A stretch of 64,000 bases of DNA, from positions 124,001 to 188,000 of the forward strand of contig DASRRH010000011.1 in NCBI GenBank assembly GCA_035695825.1, in the 5' to 3' direction. The position numbers were made by a program, and so were the translations under genes. The stretch is from JAKEFM01 sp035695825. GTDB lineage: Bacteria; Planctomycetota; UBA1135; JAKEFM01. Shown here piece by piece: positions 58,457 through 64,000 of the stretch. The notes beneath the pieces are model-generated. The model did no database searches and was not told the DNA's origin. It saw only the letters and a program-made list of their open reading frames with translations. Position 1 is the stretch's first letter; the number at the start of each line of letters is the position of its first letter.

Positions 58457-59130
58457 GGCGCCTCCTCGCTCAGGAAGAAGCCCTCTCCGCGGATCGTGTG
58501 GATGAGCCGCGGCCGACCCCCCCGCTCGAGCTTGCGGCGCAGGTTCGAGATGTGCACGTCGATGACGTTGGCGAACGGCTCGAACGACGCGTCCCAGACA
58601 TGCTCGGCGAGCATCGTCCGGGTCACGACCTGATCGGCGTTGCGGAGGAGAAACTCGAGAACCGCGAGCTCTCTCGGGGTGAGGTCGAGGCGGTCGCCCC
58701 CCCTCGCCGCCGTGCGCGTCGCCGGGTCGAGGACGAGGTCCCCGACCGCGAGGGCTCCGGGCCTCCCCTTGGCGCCGCGCCGCAGGAGCGCCCGGATCCG
58801 GGCGAGGAGCTCGGAGGTTGCGAAGGGCTTGACGAGGTAGTCGTCGGCGCCCGCATCCAGGCCGCGGACGCGGTCCTGGACCCCGTCCCGCGCGGTGAGG
58901 AGGAGGACCGGCGTGGAAGCGCCTGCGGCGCGCGCCGCGGAGAGCACGGCGAGCCCGCTGAGCTTCGGGAGCCCGATATCGAGGACGATCGCGTCGTAGG
59001 GCTCGTGCGTCGCTTGGTGGAGCGCGTCCTCCCCCTCGGAGGCGACGTCGACCGCGTAGCCGGCGGAGGCGAGCGCGTCGCGGAGCGCGTCCCGGAGTCG
59101 CCGGTCGTCCTCGACGACGAGCAGCCGCAT
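58453..59130 (-). CDS. OmpR/PhoB-type response regulator
   Basis: 225 residues. The receiver domain has VVEDD near the N-terminus, phosphoacceptor D51 in IVLDIGLPKLSGL and K in YLVKPFATSELLARI. The C-terminal winged helix is LTPRELAVLEFLLRNADQVVTR ... IDVHISNLRRKL, ending IHTIRGEGFFL. The layout is close to CusR/CopR regulators of metal efflux, which fits the downstream RND operon; that role is inferred from position. It overlaps the kinase gene by four bases. Confidence 0.93.
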   Translation of the reverse strand: MRLLVVEDDRRLRDALRDALASAGYAVDVASEGEDALHQATHEPYDAIVLDIGLPKLSGLAVLSAARAAGASTPVLLLTARDGVQDRVRGLDAGADDYLVKPFATSELLARIRALLRRGAKGRPGALAVGDLVLDPATRTAARGGDRLDLTPRELAVLEFLLRNADQVVTRTMLAEHVWDASFEPFANVIDVHISNLRRKLERGGRPRLIHTIRGEGFFLSEEAP

Positions 59131-59292
59131 GCTTCATCCGCTCCTTCGTTCGAACCGCCCGTCCGCCTCGGCGGCGAGGACGGGGGATCGCAGCTCTCGG
59201 GCCCGCGGGGGAGTCGCGCGCATTCGCGGGCCTTCAGAATACGGCCTGGGTCGACGGGGAGGGAGGCGCCGAGACGCGGGGGCCCCGGCTCC
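59131..59292. other. 162-base spacer upstream of the two-component genes
   Basis: No gene is seen. It must hold the promoter of the regulator-kinase operon, and ends of the preceding operon. No clear -35/-10 pair can be picked. Confidence 0.5.
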
Positions 59293-60906
59293 TCAAGGTC
59301 GAAGCCGCCACACGACGGCGTGGACGCGGACCCCCGCCGGAAGGTCGGCGGCCGCCTCGTGCACGGGATCCCCTTCGATCCAGCCCTTCCCCTTCGCCTC
59401 CGCGAGGGCCGGCCAGAAGTGGGTGGGCCCGAAGTCGCCGAGGGGGGAGAGGAGGAGGTAGAGCGGGGCGCCCGCGTTCTCGGCGGCGAGGTCGCGGAGG
59501 AACGCGGCGAGGGCGGCCCCGCTGCGCGTCACGGGGTAGGCCCGCCCCCGGCGGTCCGTGAGCATCGTGAGCGCGCTCGAGTCGCCGCAGACGACGATCG
59601 CGTCGGGGGGCGTGTTCGTCCGGATCCACGCGGCCGCGTCGAAGAACGACCGGACGGCCGCGTCGTGGTAGGGCTTGCGCCACTCGCTCCGGACCGTCGC
59701 GAGATTGCGCGGCGCGTTCGCGCAGAAGAGGAGGGCGGTCAGGGCGAGGACCCCGCTTCGGCCGGCGCCCGGCGCGCGGGGGAAGAGCCGCGCCGCGAGA
59801 TCGCGCGCCCCGTCGAGGAGGTTCGCGTAGAGGAGCGGCAGGATCGGGACGAGGAAGCGCGCCCCCTGAACGGCGGGCCAGAGGAGGTAGACCGAGAAGG
59901 CCGCCGCGGTCGTCGCCTCGGCCGCCGAGCGACGCTCCCGGCAGGCCCGGAGGAACGCGACGAGGACCCCGAGGGCGACCGCCCCTGCGGTCCACCGGGC
60001 CGCGCGGGAGGGGGAGGGATCCCCCGCCTCGAGAGCGCCCCCGGTGAAGACCTCGGCGAGGACGTCACGGTAGTAGAGGGCGTTTCTCCCGACGCGGCGA
60101 AGGAGCTCGGCCGCGCCGACCGAGCCCCCGCCCCCCTCGCGCGACTCGTCCGTCGCGAACTCGAACTCATAGGAGGAGGTGTCGCGCAGCCCCTCGGCGT
60201 GCGCGCCGCGCAGGACGGCGGTGCGGACCATCCACGCCGTCGTGGGGGCCGCGACGAGAGCGCCGACCGCGAGGAGGCGAGGCCACGGCGGACCCTCGCC
60301 CCTCCGCCGCGCGCGCACGAGCGCGAGCGCGCTCGCGAGGGCGACCGTCGCTCCCGCGATCCGGGTGAAGAACGCGGCGAGAAGGAGGGCGGCCAGGGCG
60401 AACCCGCTCTCCCACGTCCCTCGATCGCGGAATCGTCGCAGCGCGAGGAGGGAGCCGAGGGAGAAGGCCGTGAAGGGGAGGTCCGAGAGGACGGCCGGAA
60501 CGAGCTGGACCACCGGCCAGGAGAAGGCGAAGAGCGCGGCTGCCGGGAGGGCGAGGGAGGGGTCGGCGTAGACCGCGACGGCCCGGCGGGCGAGGAGGAC
60601 CGAGGCGACCCCGAACGCCGTGGAGAGGAGGCGAAGGGCGAGGAAGTCGTTCCCGAGCGCCGCCTCGATCGGCGCGCAGAGGAGCGGCAGACCGGGCGGG
60701 TACTTGACGTGCGGAAGGCCGGCGTAGGTGTACCCCTCGCCCCGGACGATCGAGCGGGAGAGGGAGAGGTAGACCCCCGAGTCCCAGGTCCGGAACCACT
60801 CGCCGCGCAGGCAGGCGAGGTAGAGCGCGGCGGCGGCGAAGGCGAGGAGGAGGGTGCCGCGCCGCGCGCGCGCTCCGCCCGGCCCGGCCAAGGCCTCCGC
60901 TACCAC
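59293..60906 (-). CDS. PMT/ArnT-like polytopic glycosyltransferase
   Basis: 537 residues with about eleven membrane segments. The first periplasmic loop (FRTWDSGVYLSLSRSIVRGEGY) holds the acidic pair found in GT-C glycosyltransferases. HVKYPPGLPLL and SVYLLWPAVQGARFLVPILPLLYANLLDG match family loops. The C-terminal periplasmic domain is SFFDAAAWIRTNTPPDAIVVCGDS. Donor and acceptor are unknown. The GTG at 60906 overlaps the lpoB-like stop by seven bases; a TTG at 60891 is the alternative. Confidence 0.8.
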   Translation of the reverse strand: MVAEALAGPGGARARRGTLLLAFAAAALYLACLRGEWFRTWDSGVYLSLSRSIVRGEGYTYAGLPHVKYPPGLPLLCAPIEAALGNDFLALRLLSTAFGVASVLLARRAVAVYADPSLALPAAALFAFSWPVVQLVPAVLSDLPFTAFSLGSLLALRRFRDRGTWESGFALAALLLAAFFTRIAGATVALASALALVRARRRGEGPPWPRLLAVGALVAAPTTAWMVRTAVLRGAHAEGLRDTSSYEFEFATDESREGGGGSVGAAELLRRVGRNALYYRDVLAEVFTGGALEAGDPSPSRAARWTAGAVALGVLVAFLRACRERRSAAEATTAAAFSVYLLWPAVQGARFLVPILPLLYANLLDGARDLAARLFPRAPGAGRSGVLALTALLFCANAPRNLATVRSEWRKPYHDAAVRSFFDAAAWIRTNTPPDAIVVCGDSSALTMLTDRRGRAYPVTRSGAALAAFLRDLAAENAGAPLYLLLSPLGDFGPTHFWPALAEAKGKGWIEGDPVHEAAADLPAGVRVHAVVWRLRP

Positions 60907-61484
60907 CCGAAGGTCCGGCGCTTCGAGCTCTTGCGAATCTGGACCTCGTCCGCCCACTCGAAGAGGCCGGACTCCACGTTCACGAGGTTCAGGGTGAACT
61001 TGAAGTAGAGGTCCGTCTCCCTCCCCGCCTTCTTGTCGATCGAGGTGAGCCGTCCGTAGAGGACGTGCCCGGCCCCGACCTGGCGGCCTAGGGCCGCCGC
61101 GGTCTCCGGGGAGACGGCGCCGCTTCTCTGGTAGTCGGTCTGCCCGCCGATCTCGCCTCGCCCTTGGGGGTCCACCGCGATCCGGACCTTCCCCGACTTG
61201 AGGAGGGCGGTGCGGATCGAGTCCGTGACGTTGCGCGTGTCGACGTGCTCGCTCGTCGCGTTCTCGACGTTCCCGACGAAGACGACCGGCGGCTGCGGGG
61301 CGTCGAACACGGCGTGCCGGAGCATCGACTGGGTCAGGTCGGACGCGATCCTCTGGAGGTCGCTCGATCCGAAGTCGACCGTCAGGGTCTCGACGCCGGT
61401 CGGGTCCTCGTAGCGGACCACGGGTCGGGAGCGGCAGCCGGCGAGGAGGAAGGCGAGGGGGAGGGCGTGGCGGAGGAGCGTCAT
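60900..61484 (-). CDS. lpoB: LpoB-like outer-membrane lipoprotein
   Basis: 194 residues. Signal peptide and lipobox LLAGC. The domain VVFVGNVENATSEHVDTRNVTDSIRTALL, KVRIAVD and LYGRLTSIDKKAGRETDLYFKFTLNLVNVESG is the LpoB signature. In enterobacteria LpoB crosses the periplasm to activate peptidoglycan synthase PBP1B. It has no long Pro-rich linker between the lipid anchor and the domain. The next gene upstream is YcfL-like, the arrangement known from gamma-proteobacteria. Confidence 0.85.
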   Translation of the reverse strand: MTLLRHALPLAFLLAGCRSRPVVRYEDPTGVETLTVDFGSSDLQRIASDLTQSMLRHAVFDAPQPPVVFVGNVENATSEHVDTRNVTDSIRTALLKSGKVRIAVDPQGRGEIGGQTDYQRSGAVSPETAAALGRQVGAGHVLYGRLTSIDKKAGRETDLYFKFTLNLVNVESGLFEWADEVQIRKSSKRRTFGW

Positions 61485-61488
61485 GGGG

Positions 61489-61911
61489 TCAGCGGGAGAG
61501 GCGGACCTTGAGCGTGCACCGCACGGCGTCGAGTTGCGGCGCGGTCCCGGCGACGGGGCGCTTTTCGTTCCCGCCGAGGACGATCGGCGTCCAGTGGGTG
61601 GAGGGGGAGTCGACGTTCATCCCCGCGGCGTCGGCCCACTCGAAGCGAACGTCGAAGCGCTGCTCGCGGAGCGTGCGGTTGCGCAGTTCGAACTGGACCT
61701 CGACGACCCCGGAGGCCTCGCGCCGGCGCGGGGGGGAGACCTCGATCCGACGGGCGAGGATCGCCCCCCCCGGCTGGACCTCGATCGTCCCCTCGACCGT
61801 CCCGCTGCTCACCTGCTCCATCCGGGAGGTATCGACGGTCACGGAGTAGACGGCGGCGCTCCGGCACGAGGCGGCCGCGAGGGCGAGGGAGAGGCAGGCG
61901 AACGGTCTCAA
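61489..61911 (-). CDS. YcfL-like DUF1425 lipoprotein
   Basis: 140 residues with lipobox LAAASC. VVEVQFELRNRTLREQRFDVRFEWADAAGMNV is the DUF1425 core, the family of YcfL, which is encoded next to lpoB in many Gram-negative bacteria. Function unknown. The start TTG at 61911 follows the preceding TGA by one base (TGAATTG), so this gene relies on reinitiation. Four bases separate it from lpoB. Confidence 0.82.
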   Translation of the reverse strand: MRPFACLSLALAAASCRSAAVYSVTVDTSRMEQVSSGTVEGTIEVQPGGAILARRIEVSPPRRREASGVVEVQFELRNRTLREQRFDVRFEWADAAGMNVDSPSTHWTPIVLGGNEKRPVAGTAPQLDAVRCTLKVRLSR

Positions 61912-61912
61912 T

Positions 61913-63253
61913 TCATCCCTCCGGTTCCGAGGGGCGGGAGCCGGGGCCCGGGCCCCCCCCGATCACCGCGACGAAGAGGTTGGCCCCCACCGAGCGCAGA
62001 TGGAGAAAGACCCGGCGCCCGGGGCGGACCTCGATCGCCTCGACGGGACGCGTATTCAACACCCCTCCGTTCCCCCCGATCAACTGGAGGAGGAGATCGT
62101 GGCGGCCGGGCGGGACCTCGAAGCGGGCGGCCTGGAAGTTCGCCGGGAGCGTGAGCCAGGAACGGAGGTCGGCCTGCTCCGTGGCGAGGTTGAAGATCCC
62201 CGCGGCGAGCCCGACGGCGGCGGAGGCCGCCTCGTCCCCGCGCTTCGCGGCGAGGACCTCCCCGACGGCCCCCTTCACCGCCGCGCGCGCGACCGCCTTG
62301 GCGGCGATCCGGGCGGTGCGGTCGCGGAGGTTGCGGATGGCCGTCTCCTCGAGATCCTCGACGACCTCCGTTTCGGCGAGGAGCGCCTCTCCCTCGAAGA
62401 CGCGCACGCTCCGCACGGGATTCTCCCGGCGGACGAACCGCGGGAGGGCGATCTTCGTCACCGTGTGGAGCGTCGGCACGGGGACCTCGAGCGGCGCCTT
62501 GATCGGACCGAGGCCGCAGGCGAACAGGCAGACGACCTCCCCGTCGTCGGGGTTCCATTCGGGCTCGGGGTCGCCCGACTCCGCGCGCAGGCGCTCGACC
62601 TCCTCGGGCCGCCCGAGCATCCTCGCCGCGCGGAGGAGGTCGCGGCGGACGAGGGCGCAGCCCGGAGCGGCCTCGCGGGAGGCCCGGTAGTCGAGGTAGG
62701 CGTCCGCGGTCTGCCCGAGCCCCTCGTAGATGAGCCCCGAGATCCAGCGGGCGAAGGCGTTCTGGCCGGCATAGCGCGCCTCGTAGCGGCTCTCCTCCTC
62801 CCGGGCGACCAGGTTCGCGCGCTTGAGCTCCACCCCGGCGTCCTCGAACCGGCCGAGGAAGAGGTAGTCGAGGGCGAGGAAGGTGTGGAGGAGCACGCGC
62901 TCGAACCCCTCGCCGTCGTAGGGGAGGGAGAGGTCGTTCCCGACCCACGACTCCGCCTCCTCGAGGACGCTCCTCCCCGAGACCGTCGGCCGGTCCTCGA
63001 GCTCCCGCAGGGCCTCGACCGCCCCCTCGAACTCCCCGATGCTCGTCTCGAAGTCGCCGGCCGTGTGGGCGATCAGCCCGCGCTCGAGGGCGTGGAGCAT
63101 CCGGTCGGGGCCCTCCCGATCGGAGGGGAAGCGACGCAGCGCTTCTTCGAAGCGCCCCTTCGCGAACGCCGCGCGCGGGCCCGCCGTGCGCGCGGGGTAC
63201 GACGCGCAGGCGGCCGCGAGGAGGAGAGCCGCGGCGAGAGGAGGGCGGTCCAC
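61913..63253 (-). CDS. COG3014-like TPR lipoprotein
   Basis: 446 residues from GTG 63253. Lipobox LLAAAC. The first half is TPR-like helices (AAFAKGRFEEALRRFP, HTFLALDYLFLGRFEDAGVELKRANLV) and the second half beta-rich (PRFVRRENPVRSVRVFEGEAL ... RSWLTLPANFQAARFEVPPGRHDLLLQL). This is the layout of the COG3014 proteins encoded upstream of ycfL and lpoB in several gamma-proteobacteria. It probably takes part in the same envelope-assembly function. Five bases separate it from the EamA gene. Confidence 0.8.
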   Translation of the reverse strand: MDRPPLAAALLLAAACASYPARTAGPRAAFAKGRFEEALRRFPSDREGPDRMLHALERGLIAHTAGDFETSIGEFEGAVEALRELEDRPTVSGRSVLEEAESWVGNDLSLPYDGEGFERVLLHTFLALDYLFLGRFEDAGVELKRANLVAREEESRYEARYAGQNAFARWISGLIYEGLGQTADAYLDYRASREAAPGCALVRRDLLRAARMLGRPEEVERLRAESGDPEPEWNPDDGEVVCLFACGLGPIKAPLEVPVPTLHTVTKIALPRFVRRENPVRSVRVFEGEALLAETEVVEDLEETAIRNLRDRTARIAAKAVARAAVKGAVGEVLAAKRGDEAASAAVGLAAGIFNLATEQADLRSWLTLPANFQAARFEVPPGRHDLLLQLIGGNGGVLNTRPVEAIEVRPGRRVFLHLRSVGANLFVAVIGGGPGPGSRPSEPEG

Positions 63254-63258
63254 GCGGC

Positions 63259-64000
63259 CTACGTTATCGCGCTGCGGCCCGGCTCTTCCACGGGAGGGGG
63301 CTCCCGACGCTCGAGCTGCGCGAGGAGGACGCCGGCGAGGACGAGCGAGCCCCCGAGGATGAGGGGGAGGGAGATCCGCTCGCCGAGCACGAGCCAGGAG
63401 AGGAGGGCGGCCATCGGGGGCTGGAGGTTCGAAAAGACGGCGACCTGGGTCGTGCGCAGGCGCTCGAGGGCGAAGGTCCAGAGCCCGTAACAGACGACCG
63501 AGGTGACGATCCCGAGGTAGAGGGCGCCGAACCAGGCCGCGGGCGAGTAGGAGGCGTAGCGGGCGCGGAGGAGCGCCGGGACCCCGAACGGGAGCGCGAC
63601 CGCCGCGCCTGCAAGGAGCGTCCAGGAGGTGACCCGGAGCGCCCCATGGGCCTCGACGAGGGGCTTCGAGGCGACGGTGTAGAGGGCCCAAGCGAGCATC
63701 CCGAGGAGGATCAAGGCGTCCCCGTGAAAGGGCCTCGCGGCGATCCCGTGCCCCGGTCTCGTCAGGACGAGGATCGCGCCGGCGAGGGCGAGGGCGAGGC
63801 CGAGCCATTCCCGGGCGCTCGCCTCCGTCTTCCGGAGGAGGCGATCGAGGAGCCGGACGCCGAGCGGCGTCAGCGCGTAGACGAGCGCGGCGTGGGTCGG
63901 CGTCGAGCGCGCGAGCCCCTCGAGGAAGAGGAGCTGGTTCACGGGGACCGCGAGGACTCCCAGGAAGAGGAGGCGCAGGAGGATGGCCCGCGGAGGGATC
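63259..64000 (-). CDS. EamA-family drug/metabolite transporter, 5' end outside the window
   Basis: The frame stays open to the right edge, so the start lies outside. 247 residues are visible, with about eight membrane segments of the ten usual in the family. The end of the first EamA repeat (LLRLLFLGVLAVPVNQLLFLEGLARSTPTHAAL) is followed by the complete second repeat (GDALILLGMLAWALYTVASKPLV ... PPMAALLSWLVLGERIS). It could export an amino acid, sugar or nucleotide metabolite. It is the upstream gene of the COG3014-ycfL-lpoB group. Confidence 0.85.
   Translation of the reverse strand, partial: IPPRAILLRLLFLGVLAVPVNQLLFLEGLARSTPTHAALVYALTPLGVRLLDRLLRKTEASAREWLGLALALAGAILVLTRPGHGIAARPFHGDALILLGMLAWALYTVASKPLVEAHGALRVTSWTLLAGAAVALPFGVPALLRARYASYSPAAWFGALYLGIVTSVVCYGLWTFALERLRTTQVAVFSNLQPPMAALLSWLVLGERISLPLILGGSLVLAGVLLAQLERREPPPVEEPGRSAIT

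Overview
This is a 64 kb piece of a very GC-rich bacterial chromosome (about 70% GC by eye) with dense, strongly GC3-biased genes. Only one gap exceeds 300 bases, and I see no rRNA, tRNA, CRISPR array, transposase or phage gene. The gene content suggests a Planctomycetota-like (PVC) bacterium with a Gram-negative envelope. It has secreted FG-GAP and beta-helix proteins that share a C-terminal module ending in a VY-x-QA strand, CRTAC1-like ASPIC/UnbV lipoproteins, HEAT and TPR proteins, FHA proteins, DUF1570-type metalloproteases, LpxL-like acyltransferase and lipopolysaccharide-kinase-like genes, and TolC/RND efflux. The phylum is an inference from these families; there is no marker gene such as rRNA.

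Layout. 1-5.7 kb: 3' part of urocanate hydratase, a small membrane protein, a secreted HEAT-repeat protein, acpS-lipA on the minus strand, and a methyltransferase. 5.7-9.2 kb: an AAA/DUF4143 ATPase divergent from a UvrD-type helicase. 9.1-17 kb: one plus-strand run with a sigma54-type AAA+ activator lacking a DNA-binding domain, an FHA-TM-CAP protein, an FHA-TM protein, an ArnT/PMT-type glycosyltransferase and a PHP-domain protein, then a double-CDGSH iron-sulfur protein. 17.7-21.7 kb (minus): acyltransferase, LPS-kinase-like protein, a secreted protein and a lipoprotein. 21.7-29.6 kb (plus): a sulfatase-fold/TPR protein followed by two successive TPR + CRTAC1-like lipoprotein pairs, mostly joined by ATGA/GTGA overlaps. 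29.6-31.6 kb: speH-speE and a nucleotidyltransferase. 31.6-36 kb (minus): VOC protein, secreted beta-helix protein, DegT-type aminotransferase, FAD oxidoreductase. 36-46 kb: two secreted metalloproteases, an endonuclease III-like glycosylase, a large modular secreted protein with an HEFHH site, a seven-repeat FG-GAP protein, a methyltransferase and a metallophosphoesterase.

46.6-59.1 kb (minus) looks like one functional unit. An OmpR-type response regulator and histidine kinase are followed, after an AT-rich spacer with a palindrome, by a ~1000-residue fusion of a phosphoribosyltransferase-like domain, a kinase-like region and a HAD phosphatase. Then come a TolC protein, a periplasmic adaptor, an isoprenylcysteine-methyltransferase-like membrane protein, a CzcA/CusA-type RND pump and a histidine phosphatase. 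The fusion enzyme at the head of a metal-type efflux operon is the best candidate here for an undescribed system. 59.3-64 kb (minus): a second PMT-type glycosyltransferase, then LpoB, YcfL (DUF1425), a COG3014-like lipoprotein and an EamA transporter cut by the right edge.

Two recurrent features shaped the start calls. Adjacent genes are very often joined by a 4-base NTGA overlap, with ATG, GTG, TTG and apparently CTG as the start. Several starts also lie a short distance downstream of a TAGAATC-like element that resembles a -10 box, which would give very short or no leaders.
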